Assembly (NCBI GenBank): GCA_902775485.1
Contig: CACYMJ010000005.1
Location: forward strand, 1 to 64,000
Reading direction: 5' to 3'
From: an uncultured Lachnospiraceae bacterium
GTDB taxonomy: Bacteria; Bacillota; Clostridia; Lachnospirales; Lachnospiraceae
Length of the DNA stretch: 64,000 bases
Shown here: piece after piece, positions 40,127 through 48,859 of the stretch
Layout: each line of letters begins with the position of its first letter
Position numbering within the stretch: position 1 is the stretch's first letter
The notes under the pieces: model-generated
Database searches by the model: none
Told to the model about the DNA's origin: nothing
Seen by the model: the letters and a program-made list of their open reading frames with translations, nothing else
Translations under genes and position numbers: made by a program

Positions 40127-42499
40127 ATGTCCCTCGAAAATGTCAGATATGATGCCTTCATAAGCTACCGTCACTGCGAGCTTGATTCCTTTATTTCCGA
40201 AAACCTCCACAAAAAGCTCGAAAGCTACAGGATGCCCGCATCCGTAGCCAAAAAGCTCTCACCGTCAAAGAGAAAGATCGAGAGGGTCTTTCGCGATGAG
40301 GCAGAGCTTCCGCTGTCACAGAATCTGTCGGATCCGATAACCGTGGCACTTGATAATTCGGAGTTCCTGATAGTTATCTGTACCCCCAGACTCAGGCAGT
40401 CGCAGTGGTGTTTAAAAGAGATAGAGACATTCGTTGCAACCCATGACAGGGAGCATGTTCTTCTTGTCCTGGCCGAGGGTGAGCCGGATGAATCATTTCC
40501 GGAAATACTCCTTCATGATGAGAGGGTCGTAAAGGACGCAAACGGAAACGATGTCACGGTCGTGCTTGAGCGCGAACCGCTGGCAGCCGATTGCCGCGCC
40601 GATACCAACAGGCAGCGCCTTAAGAAGCTTGACAATGTAGTTCTGAAACTGTGTGCGGCGATGTTCGGGCTTAATTATGACGATCTTCGCCAGCGTCACC
40701 GCCAGCGTCTGCTGCAAAGAAGGATCGCACTTGCCTCGCTCGCGTTTGCGATAGTTGCGGCGTTTGCGATAACATGTCTGTTTTTCCTCGTCAGGATCAG
40801 CAGGCAGAATAAGGTCATAGCGGACAAATATGCGGGTGCCATGGCGGAAGCATCCGAGGACCTTCTGGCCGAAGGACTGTTGAAGGATTCGCTCTATTCG
40901 GTCAGATCGACTCTTCCCGATGATCCCTCATCGGATCATAACGCCGGTGCATATCACGCACTTTGTGCTGCGCTGGCACCTTATGAGATATCAAACTGTT
41001 ATTACCCTGCTTATGATATCGAGATACCCAGATCTGTAGAGACGATCGAGATGTCTGAGGATAAGCCTGTGATACTCGTAAATGCCGGAGGGTATTCCGA
41101 TGTTATGGATATCAAAACCGGTAACACGCTTATCAGCATTGAAAACGGATTTGCGTCTCTTTATGCAGACGGTCTTATGTATATCAACAATGGTGGACAG
41201 GCTGTGTATGCAACGATCCCGAACGGTGATGAGACGATCGTATGTGATGATGCAGTAGTCCTTTATGTATCAGAGACGACCGACAGTGTTGTGATATTTA
41301 CAAACGAGGGGCTTCGCATACTGCGCGGCGATAAGGTCTCCGATATTATTGAAATAGATGAGGCCTGGGCAGATGAGATGCCCGATGTCGAAGGATTCAC
41401 ATTCTCCGAAGACGGACGATATGCCGCTTTTGCGTTTACGGTAATGGACGGGATCCATGCCGGAGTGATCGATATCGACGGCGGCACCTGCCACATGCTG
41501 CCGGAGGCGGTCGATGGTGAATACCCTGCAGCAGCAACCGACGGAGAGGTTTTATACCTTTATTACGAAGAGGATTCTCACATAGCGGATGCTTCGGCTG
41601 TCATAGTCAGCCTCGATATTGATACGGGGATCGTTCTCTCTCAAAGAGATCTGTCAGGCATCGGTTTTTACAATATGACGGCAGGTAAAAACGGTCTGCT
41701 GGTCGTATCCGACAGCATCAGCTATGTTCTTGATGATGAACTTAAGGACATTTGTGTGATCACAGGATATGCGGAAAGTGTATGCGAATTTGCTTACGGA
41801 GGCGGATATGTCCTTATGGACAGGATGGGGCAGATGCATACCGCACAGGTATTCTCCACTGACGAGACGTGCTTTGAACTGTACGGGAACAACGGCACAA
41901 AGAGGATAGTCCATTGCAGTCGTGACGATAGAAATGACAGATTCCTGATATGCCGCTCCGATACAGGAAGAGCGTGCATATATGAAAGAAGAGGGATCGC
42001 CTCGCCCGAAGAGGTTCCGGCGGATGCCGAAAAGATTGAGTATCCGGAAAAAGAGCCGGATACGGACGAACTTGATATAGATTCCAAAATCGTTTTATAT
42101 TCGATGGCTTCGGATGACGGAAAATATATCGCGTCACTTACAAGCAAAGGAGAACTTCGCATTTTTGATGCGGCTTCAAAAAAAGAGGTCAAAACTGTTT
42201 ATGACAGCGATATCGTGCTGATTAATAACGGTTTTATATATCTTGAAGGGGCAGATTCATACATTATAGGAAACAGGATCTTCGACAGTGAGTTTAACAT
42301 GACGGGGGATCTGCCGGCAGGAGCGATAGCGGCTGTCGGAGCGGACAAAAAGAGTGTATATATTCTTTCACGGTTCGAGGAAGGCATCGCATACAGGATA
42401 ACACTGATACCTTACGAAGATATGATAAAGCGTGCGGACGAGCTGCTTGAAGGATACATGCCGTCCGATTACATAAAGAGCCGTTACAGTATCAACTGA
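40127..42499 (+). CDS. membrane-anchored TIR-domain protein with extracytoplasmic beta-propeller
   Basis: 790 residues; CAGGAG precedes ATG 40127. Residues 1-150 are a TIR domain: YDAFISYRH, FRDEAEL, FLIVICTP and W94-C-L-K-E98, where Glu98 sits where TIR NAD-hydrolases have their catalytic Glu. Residues about 180-200 are a very Arg-rich stretch; one membrane helix follows (200-222); the rest is repeated beta-strand sequence of propeller type (for example FTFSEDGRYAAFAF, YSMASDDGKYIASL). Helix polarity (positive side inward) puts TIR inside and the propeller outside. Architecture suggests a sensor or scaffold; an antiphage role has no local support, since no defence genes are adjacent. Confidence 0.7.
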   Translation: MSLENVRYDAFISYRHCELDSFISENLHKKLESYRMPASVAKKLSPSKRKIERVFRDEAELPLSQNLSDPITVALDNSEFLIVICTPRLRQSQWCLKEIETFVATHDREHVLLVLAEGEPDESFPEILLHDERVVKDANGNDVTVVLEREPLAADCRADTNRQRLKKLDNVVLKLCAAMFGLNYDDLRQRHRQRLLQRRIALASLAFAIVAAFAITCLFFLVRISRQNKVIADKYAGAMAEASEDLLAEGLLKDSLYSVRSTLPDDPSSDHNAGAYHALCAALAPYEISNCYYPAYDIEIPRSVETIEMSEDKPVILVNAGGYSDVMDIKTGNTLISIENGFASLYADGLMYINNGGQAVYATIPNGDETIVCDDAVVLYVSETTDSVVIFTNEGLRILRGDKVSDIIEIDEAWADEMPDVEGFTFSEDGRYAAFAFTVMDGIHAGVIDIDGGTCHMLPEAVDGEYPAAATDGEVLYLYYEEDSHIADASAVIVSLDIDTGIVLSQRDLSGIGFYNMTAGKNGLLVVSDSISYVLDDELKDICVITGYAESVCEFAYGGGYVLMDRMGQMHTAQVFSTDETCFELYGNNGTKRIVHCSRDDRNDRFLICRSDTGRACIYERRGIASPEEVPADAEKIEYPEKEPDTDELDIDSKIVLYSMASDDGKYIASLTSKGELRIFDAASKKEVKTVYDSDIVLINNGFIYLEGADSYIIGNRIFDSEFNMTGDLPAGAIAAVGADKKSVYILSRFEEGIAYRITLIPYEDMIKRADELLEGYMPSDYIKSRYSIN

Positions 42500-43988
42500 C
42501 CGGCGAGTATGTCATATCGAATATATCCGAGCGTATGATATAAAAATCATGAACATCGTCGGTCCGGCAGGCTATATAATCTCCGGCCGAGCCTCTCATA
42601 TATTTTTCCTCATACCATTTGGTAAACAGCTTGACGTTCCGGTCGAGGCGTTTTGCATAGATGTATGACGTCTGCGTGGGAACGCAGGGTCTGATATATC
42701 CGGCAAGATCATAGGCCGTTCCTTCCGGCTGTGTATATATCCGCGGAACATATTCGAGCTCGCGGTCAAATGCGGCATCCGTCTCTTCGTAACTTGCCGC
42801 GAACTTTTCCTTTGTCATCGGATAGACTTCTCCGAGGATCCCCACCATCAGAATGAATGTTCCGTCTGTTACCAGATCGGTATCTCCCTCCAGGGTACGT
42901 ACCGTGATACGCGTGTTCTTTTCGAGGAAGGTCAGGGGATCTATATAACCGGTGACCAGACGGTTTTTCATGTATTTTCCGAATTCGTTCATATCCGGTG
43001 AGTATTCGGCAGCGTTTACGATCAGGAATGACTCGAAGTAGTGTTTTACCGTCATATCCAGATATTCGTAAAAATCGATGCCGGGGTTGTTTTTGGCGAG
43101 AGAGTCCTCGCTGATGAATCCGCCTGCCTTGTAGTCGTGGCCTCCTCCGGAGCCGACACGGTCGGTCAGAAATCTTACGAACTCATCCGCCAGCACTTCC
43201 CTTGTGCAGCTTCTGACAGACAGTTTGTATCCGCCGGAGACGTGGCCGTAAGCGATGACAACATTAAACTCCGCTACCTGAAGCGCCATGTCGCTGATGA
43301 TACCGAGGATGTTCGGGTCGCATTCGTCGGCTTTTAATATTCCGCAGCTGTATGTGCTGATGCTCTCATATCCGGCAAGCGCTTCCCCGGTGATGCGCAT
43401 CTCTTCGAGCGAGATATTGCTGTTGGTGAACATTCTGATCTGTGTTTCGTTTACTATCAGGATGTCGCGCATATCACGGTCAAGCGGATGGGACAGTTCG
43501 GAAAAATTACCGGTATCGGTCATAAGTCCGTAGTACAATGCGGTGCAAAGACTCCGGTCTGCCATGACATCAAACCCTTCATCGGTGAGCATTTTCCACA
43601 CAAGCGTCGCACAGCTTCCGAGTTCGGGACGGATCTCACACAGATCGGTCTGTGCCGTTCCGTTATGATGATCGATCACGGCGACATCATCTGCCGCGGG
43701 CGAGGTAACGTTACCCTGACCGTACTGGCAGTCCACGGTAAGAAGAAGCCCGCTGATATTTCCGCTTGCTGCATCAAGATATGAAACAGGGATATCCAGT
43801 TCCTTTATCATGAGCATGAGATTTGATTTGCGGATCTTAAAGCGTCCACTGTAGATGATGCGGACTTTTATATTGCGCTGCTGATAATATCTGTACAGTC
43901 CGAAAGCCGATGCGATGGCATCGGGATCGGGGTTATCGTGGCATTGTATCGTTATTTCGGAATATTTATCAAGATCGCTCAGTCTCAT
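42492..43988 (-). CDS. DHH-family phosphoesterase with long C-terminal extension
   Basis: 498 residues from ATG 43988 (CGGAGA upstream); the frame to 44042 lacks a site. DHH motifs: HDNPDPDAIASA, VDCQYGQG, DHHNG, MTDTGNF; a DHHA1-like GSGGGHDYKAGG follows. These belong to NrnA/PDE-type enzymes acting on nanoRNA, pAp or cyclic dinucleotides. About 150 extra residues at the C-terminus (from about 345) are not part of the usual NrnA fold. Substrate not decided. Ends by an 8-bp overlap with the TIR gene. Confidence 0.7.
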   Translation of the reverse strand: MRLSDLDKYSEITIQCHDNPDPDAIASAFGLYRYYQQRNIKVRIIYSGRFKIRKSNLMLMIKELDIPVSYLDAASGNISGLLLTVDCQYGQGNVTSPAADDVAVIDHHNGTAQTDLCEIRPELGSCATLVWKMLTDEGFDVMADRSLCTALYYGLMTDTGNFSELSHPLDRDMRDILIVNETQIRMFTNSNISLEEMRITGEALAGYESISTYSCGILKADECDPNILGIISDMALQVAEFNVVIAYGHVSGGYKLSVRSCTREVLADEFVRFLTDRVGSGGGHDYKAGGFISEDSLAKNNPGIDFYEYLDMTVKHYFESFLIVNAAEYSPDMNEFGKYMKNRLVTGYIDPLTFLEKNTRITVRTLEGDTDLVTDGTFILMVGILGEVYPMTKEKFAASYEETDAAFDRELEYVPRIYTQPEGTAYDLAGYIRPCVPTQTSYIYAKRLDRNVKLFTKWYEEKYMRGSAGDYIACRTDDVHDFYIIRSDIFDMTYSPVS

Positions 43989-44056
43989 GTTTTTCTCCGT
44001 TTGCATAATTGTTTTTGTATATGGAAATGATAAGTAACGCAAATATTATAACATAC

Positions 44057-44066
44057 CGTTATAACG
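44057..44066. repeat. 10-bp palindrome in a divergent promoter region
   Basis: CGTTATAACG between the DHH gene (-) and the mannosidase gene (+), next to a minus-strand TATAAT (44049-44044). Confidence 0.4.
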
Positions 44067-44081
44067 ATTGATATTGACTCA

Positions 44082-44109
44082 TTGACAAACACATAGCATA
44101 TGTTATATA
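44082..44109 (+). promoter_or_regulatory. sigma-A promoter of the beta-mannosidase operon
   Basis: Perfect TTGACA (44082-44087), 16-bp spacer, TATATA (44104-44109). Leader about 95 nt. Confidence 0.55.
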
Positions 44110-44210
44110 TTTATCATCAAGGTATATCAAGATTGATCAGAGCAGTTTCATCACTTCGATTCTTTTATTAATCCCCAAGTTTTTACAGGACGAATTTCGA
44201 GGTAGATCGG

Positions 44211-46706
44211 ATGATTTTTCAGACATTAAACGGCAAGTGGGTCATGAACGAAAGGGGCTCGGAAGCATTTGCAGAGGCACAGGTTCCGGGGTCGGTGCTT
44301 TCGTCGCTGCTCATCAGTCACAGGATAAACGATCCGTTTTTCGGAACGAATGAGGAAGAAACGAGGCAGTTATTTGACAAGGATTATTTCTTCTCGACCG
44401 AATTCGAATTGATGCCCGAACTGTACGAACAGGAGAAGATCGTACTGTGCTGTAAGGGAATAGATACACTTTCGCGAGTATACGTTAACAATATGCTTGC
44501 GGGCACGACCGATAACATGCACAGGACATACAATTTCGATGTAAAGCAGTACCTGCGTCCGGGCATCAACATGGTCATGGTAGAGCTTCTCTCCCCGACG
44601 AATTATATCCGCAACAGACAGCCGTCCATGGGAAAACCGATAGATTACACTCCGGAAGGATGTACACCGGGCAACCAGTATCTGCGAAAGGCGCACTGCA
44701 TGTTCGGATGGGACTGGGGTGCCAATCTTCCGGATTGCGGCATATGGCGCAGCATAGACCTCATCGGATACAGCCTGGTAAGACTCGATGATGTACAGAT
44801 AATCCAGAGACATGAAAAGAAAACAGTCACGCTCGACATTCATGTCCGCGCGGAACTGATCAGAAAGGATCACTATATCATTCAGGCGGAACTGGTAACA
44901 CCTGACGGAAAGGTTTCGGCCATAACCGAGACACTTACGGGAGAGGAAGTTTCGCTTTCAATGGAGATCGACAATCCGAAGCTGTGGTGGCCCCACGGGT
45001 TCGGTGACCAGCCGCTGTACACGGTCAGCGTGTTCGCGCTTGATATGAACGGCAATCAGTGGGATTCGAAATCATACAGGATTGGGCTTCGCACCATGAC
45101 CGTATCGACCGATAAGGACGAATACGGAAAAGAGTTCTGTTTTGTGGTCAACAATGTCAGGATCTTCTCCATGGGAGCGAATTACATTCCCGAAGATACG
45201 ATATATTCCTTCATTACGAAAGAGAAGATCGAATATCTGTTAAAATCGGCCATCAAGTGCAATTTCAATACGATACGCGTATGGGGCGGCGGCTATTATC
45301 CTTCGGATACGTTTTATGAACTGTGCGATGAGTACGGACTCATAGTCTGGCAGGACATGATGTTTGCCTGCAATATATACGATCTGACCGATGAGATGGC
45401 CCGAAACATTACCGCAGAGGCGGAGGATAACATCAGAAGGATAAGGCATCACGCGTGCCTGGGACTTATATGCGGAAACAACGAGATAGAGGAAGCCTGG
45501 ACGGGCTGGCCGAAGTTTCGCGAGCACTCGGATGAGCTTCGCAAGGATTATCTTCGTATATTCGAAGATATCATCCCCTCGGTTGCCAAAAGGTGTGCTC
45601 CCCAGGTATTTTACTGGCCTTCATCGCCTTCGTCGGGAGGACGCTTTGACAGGCCGGATGATGCGACAAGGGGAGATGCCCATTTCTGGGACGTATGGCA
45701 CGGCCTGAAGGATTTCGAGGAATACGAGAACCACACGATGAGATTTATTTCGGAGTTCGGATTCCAGTCGTTCCCTTCGATCAAGACCGTCAAGACATTT
45801 ACGAATGAAAGCGACAGGAACGTATTTTCCAGGGTAATGGAATCCCACCAGAAAAACAGGGACGCAAACGGAAGACTTATATTCTATATGTCTCACAATT
45901 TTCTGTTTCCCAAGGATTTTGAAAGCCTTCTGTATCTGACGCAGATACTGCAGGCCATAGCCATAAAGAAGGCTGTGGAGCACTGGAGAAGAAATCGCGG
46001 TATCGTTATGGGAACACTGTTCTGGCAGTTTAACGACAGTTGGCCGGTGGCATCGTGGTCAAGCATAGATTACTTCGGAAGATGGAAGCCTCTGCAGTAT
46101 TTTTCAAAAGCGTTCTTTGCACAGATAGCAGGCTCCATAAAGCGTGACGGAAATATCATCAGTCCCTATGTGGTAAACGAGACAAGGGATTTTGAGACCC
46201 GGAGGGTCAAACTGTCACTTCAGACGATGGAATTCAGGCTGCTTCATGAGGAGGAACATGAGGTTGATATCGCTCCGTTCTCGGCTGTAAAGGTGTGCGA
46301 GACGGATTATACGGACCTTATCAGGGGAATAGAGGATTCGGTGTTTGTTGAAGCGGAATTCTACGATGAGGAAGGCAATATACAGTCAACGGAGATAGAG
46401 GTGTTTGTAAAATACAAATACTTAAATCTCGAAGGCTCGTCGATATCCTATTCCGTTATCGAACTTGCGGACGAGTATGTTATCAGGATGATGGCCGGAG
46501 GATTTGCGGCTTTTGTGGAACTCGATCTTCTGCAGGCTGATGCGATATTCTCGGACAACTATTTCCATTTAACCAGTAAGAGAGAAAAAACGGTCAGACT
46601 CAAAAAGAGCGATATACGTTATCTTAATCCGAATGTTTCGGAGATACAGAACAGATATGAGCTTGAACAGCAGCTCGTGATAAGGACACTTAAGGATACT
46701 TTCTGA
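44211..46706 (+). CDS. GH2 beta-mannosidase
   Basis: 831 residues, no signal peptide, so intracellular. GH2 layout: N-terminal sugar-binding sandwich, immunoglobulin-like domain, then the TIM barrel with acid/base Glu425 (CGNNEIEEAW) and nucleophile Glu515 (FISEFGFQSFP). FGWDWGANLPDCGIW in the first domain is typical of beta-mannosidases rather than galactosidases. It would release mannose from short beta-mannosides taken up from plant mannan or glycan digestion. No transporter or regulator is adjacent. Followed 2 nt later by the DUF4250 gene. Confidence 0.85.
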   Translation: MIFQTLNGKWVMNERGSEAFAEAQVPGSVLSSLLISHRINDPFFGTNEEETRQLFDKDYFFSTEFELMPELYEQEKIVLCCKGIDTLSRVYVNNMLAGTTDNMHRTYNFDVKQYLRPGINMVMVELLSPTNYIRNRQPSMGKPIDYTPEGCTPGNQYLRKAHCMFGWDWGANLPDCGIWRSIDLIGYSLVRLDDVQIIQRHEKKTVTLDIHVRAELIRKDHYIIQAELVTPDGKVSAITETLTGEEVSLSMEIDNPKLWWPHGFGDQPLYTVSVFALDMNGNQWDSKSYRIGLRTMTVSTDKDEYGKEFCFVVNNVRIFSMGANYIPEDTIYSFITKEKIEYLLKSAIKCNFNTIRVWGGGYYPSDTFYELCDEYGLIVWQDMMFACNIYDLTDEMARNITAEAEDNIRRIRHHACLGLICGNNEIEEAWTGWPKFREHSDELRKDYLRIFEDIIPSVAKRCAPQVFYWPSSPSSGGRFDRPDDATRGDAHFWDVWHGLKDFEEYENHTMRFISEFGFQSFPSIKTVKTFTNESDRNVFSRVMESHQKNRDANGRLIFYMSHNFLFPKDFESLLYLTQILQAIAIKKAVEHWRRNRGIVMGTLFWQFNDSWPVASWSSIDYFGRWKPLQYFSKAFFAQIAGSIKRDGNIISPYVVNETRDFETRRVKLSLQTMEFRLLHEEEHEVDIAPFSAVKVCETDYTDLIRGIEDSVFVEAEFYDEEGNIQSTEIEVFVKYKYLNLEGSSISYSVIELADEYVIRMMAGGFAAFVELDLLQADAIFSDNYFHLTSKREKTVRLKKSDIRYLNPNVSEIQNRYELEQQLVIRTLKDTF

Positions 46707-46708
46707 TT

Positions 46709-46885
46709 ATGGAACTGCCAAAAGATCCGGCAATGCTTTTAAGCTTTGTGAACATGAAACTTCGTGATGCCTACGATGATCTTGATTCGATGTGCGATGA
46801 TCTTCAGATCGACCGCGATGAGATCGTAAAGAAACTCGCCGGGATAGATTACGAATACGACGCCGCCTCGAACAGTTTCGTGTAA
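46709..46885 (+). CDS. DUF4250 small protein (58 residues)
   Basis: Small ORF starting MELPKDPAMLLSFVNMKLRD and ending YEYDAASNSFV, an end-to-end match to the DUF4250 pattern (LPKDP..LLS(F/V)(V/I)N.KLRD, DLDR..L...G(Y/F).Y). Acidic, helical, cytosolic. It begins 2 nt after the mannosidase stop, so it is cotranscribed and may be coupled. Family function unknown; it is widespread in Firmicutes. Confidence 0.75.
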   Translation: MELPKDPAMLLSFVNMKLRDAYDDLDSMCDDLQIDRDEIVKKLAGIDYEYDAASNSFV

Positions 46886-46888
46886 ACG

Positions 46889-47401
46889 CTACAGAAGATT
46901 TTCGAGGATGAAGGAATAGATATCGGATGAGTGCTCACGCCAGTTGTCACAGACACTGCGGGCGCTCTCCTCGGTAGGCATGTTGATCTTGATATTGATA
47001 AGATCCGCGCTCTTTTCCCTGGCGAACAGATCGGCGACGTAGTCACCGGCTGATGTCCGGTAATAGTTGGTCATGACCGACATGCGGTTGGTTATTTCCA
47101 CACGGTGCTGCTCGTAGTAGGTGTTGATGTCGTTCTTGATGCCCTCGGAAATGCGGTTCTGGAAGAACGTAAGGGTATCCCGTCCCTTGTCCGTCAGCGA
47201 CAGAAGGGTCGCACTGTGCGTGCGGCTCGACTCAACGTAACCGTCTTCGATCAGTTCGAATGTCGCCTGTGTCAGGGTGAAATAATTGGCATATTCCTTC
47301 TCAAGGATAAAATCGTACACCTGGGCCTTTGTTACCGGGAAGTCGACTCTATCCAGCATATACAGGACTATCAGTTTTGTAAGGGTATGCGGTTCGGTCA
47401 T
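46889..47401 (-). CDS. DUF4364 winged-helix type protein
   Basis: 170 residues from ATG 47401: MTEPHTLTKLIVLYMLDRVDFPVT, then the winged-helix-like ELIEDGYVESSR. Matches DUF4364, a PadR/winged-helix-like family of Clostridia, presumably DNA-binding. The frame is open to ATG 47425, but a TTGACT-N17-TATTAT promoter overlaps that part, and transcription should begin at the A of ATG 47401. No Shine-Dalgarno is present, so a leaderless mRNA is inferred. Divergent from rho. Confidence 0.7.
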   Translation of the reverse strand: MTEPHTLTKLIVLYMLDRVDFPVTKAQVYDFILEKEYANYFTLTQATFELIEDGYVESSRTHSATLLSLTDKGRDTLTFFQNRISEGIKNDINTYYEQHRVEITNRMSVMTNYYRTSAGDYVADLFAREKSADLINIKINMPTEESARSVCDNWREHSSDIYSFILENLL

Positions 47402-47407
47402 GGATAT

Positions 47408-47436
47408 ATAATAATGATTACACATAAAAAAGTCAA
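47408..47436 (-). promoter_or_regulatory. sigma-A promoter giving a leaderless DUF4364 mRNA
   Basis: On the minus strand: TTGACT (47436-47431), 17-bp spacer, TATTAT (47413-47408), then six bases and ATG at 47401. Confidence 0.6.
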
Positions 47437-47469
47437 AAATGCAAATTGTCGTTTTCCAAAGGAGGTTTT

Positions 47470-48858
47470 ATGACAAGAGAAAAATACGAATCATTATCGC
47501 TGACGGCGCTTAAGGACATCGCCAAGGCCCGCAACATCAAGGGCATCTCTCTTATGAAGAAAAGCGAGATCGTTGATGCCATGTTAGCGCTCGACAGCAA
47601 AGAGGCTGCGGCTTCGGATATCAAGCCCGAGGATATCGGGGTTGTTGAAGACAAGTCGAAGAAGAACGCATCCGAAGAGGAGCGGAGCGTTGATGCGGAT
47701 GATACCGAGATCTCCGAAGAAAAGAAGATGCTTGATTCCGGAGAGGAGGCCAGAGGTATCCTCGAGGTAATGTCTGACGGGTACGGATTCATCAGGAGCG
47801 AGAACTATCTGCCCGGAGATGACGATGTTTATGTGGCACCGAGTCAGATAAGAAGATTCGGACTTAAGACCGGAGACATCATTGCCGGTAATACGAGAGT
47901 AAAAAATCCGACGGATAAGTTCGGCGCACTTCTGTTTGTCAAGTCGATCAACGGGCTTACGCCTGCTGAAGCATGCAAGCGTAAAAACTTTGAAGATCTT
48001 ACACCAATCTTCCCGGATGAAAAGCTTAATCTTGAAACTCCCGGGGGAAGCATCGCAATGCGTATCATGGATATGATGTGCCCCGTAGGTAAGGGACAAA
48101 GAGGTATGATCGTATCGCCTCCGAAGGCAGGTAAGACAACACTGCTTAAGGACGTTGCCAAATCGATAACCAGAAACAATCCCGAGATGCATCTGCTGAT
48201 CCTGCTCATCGATGAGCGTCCCGAGGAAGTTACCGATATCAAGGAGTCGATCGAAGGAGATCAGGTAGAGGTCATCTATTCAACATTCGATGAGCTTCCC
48301 GAGCACCATAAGAGAGTTTCGGAAATGGTTATAGAGCGAGCCAAGAGACTTGTCGAGCATGGCGAGGACGTTATAATACTGCTCGATTCGATCACGAGGC
48401 TTACCCGTGCATATAACCTTACGGTACAGCCGAGCGGACGTACTCTTTCGGGCGGTCTTGATCCGGCAGCGCTTCATATGCCCAAGCGTTTCTTCGGCGC
48501 AGCCAGAAACATGCGTGAGGGCGGAAGCCTTACGATACTTGCAACAGCGCTCATAGATACCGGATCGAAGATGGACGATGTTGTATACGAGGAATTCAAG
48601 GGAACCGGTAACATGGAAATGGTTCTCGACAGGAAGCTTTCGGAAAAGAGGGTTTTCCCTGCCATAGACATTCCGAAGTCAGGTACGAGAAGAGACGATC
48701 TGCTCCTCGAGCCTTACGAGCTTGAAGCCATCAATCTTATGCGTAAGGCATTTAACGGTCTCAAGCCCGAAGAGGCAGTCGAGAAGTGTCTCGATATATT
48801 TGTTCATACGAGAAATAACGTTGAGTTTGTGGAAATGATCAAGAAGATAAGACTCTGA
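47470..48858 (+). CDS. rho: transcription termination factor Rho
   Basis: 462 residues; ATG 47470 after AAAGGAGG. The N-terminal SAP-like helical domain ([21 protein letters not shown]) is followed by a charged insert of about 40 residues, an RNA-binding cold-shock-like domain ([18 protein letters not shown]) and the hexameric ATPase with Walker [10 protein letters not shown] (Lys222) and the Q/R-loop region [14 protein letters not shown]-dependent ATPase that ends transcription. Complete and canonical. Confidence 0.95.
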   Translation: MTREKYESLSLTALKDIAKARNIKGISLMKKSEIVDAMLALDSKEAAASDIKPEDIGVVEDKSKKNASEEERSVDADDTEISEEKKMLDSGEEARGILEVMSDGYGFIRSENYLPGDDDVYVAPSQIRRFGLKTGDIIAGNTRVKNPTDKFGALLFVKSINGLTPAEACKRKNFEDLTPIFPDEKLNLETPGGSIAMRIMDMMCPVGKGQRGMIVSPPKAGKTTLLKDVAKSITRNNPEMHLLILLIDERPEEVTDIKESIEGDQVEVIYSTFDELPEHHKRVSEMVIERAKRLVEHGEDVIILLDSITRLTRAYNLTVQPSGRTLSGGLDPAALHMPKRFFGAARNMREGGSLTILATALIDTGSKMDDVVYEEFKGTGNMEMVLDRKLSEKRVFPAIDIPKSGTRRDDLLLEPYELEAINLMRKAFNGLKPEEAVEKCLDIFVHTRNNVEFVEMIKKIRL

Positions 48859-48859
48859 T

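Noticed and set aside
40127-42499. TIR gene as part of a phage-defence island
   Set aside because: Neighbours are housekeeping genes (uracil permease, DHH phosphoesterase, mannosidase); no Thoeris, CBASS or other defence partner is present.
43041-43784. Overlapping plus-strand frames opposite the DHH gene
   Set aside because: They lie entirely within a well-supported minus-strand gene and show no family motif.
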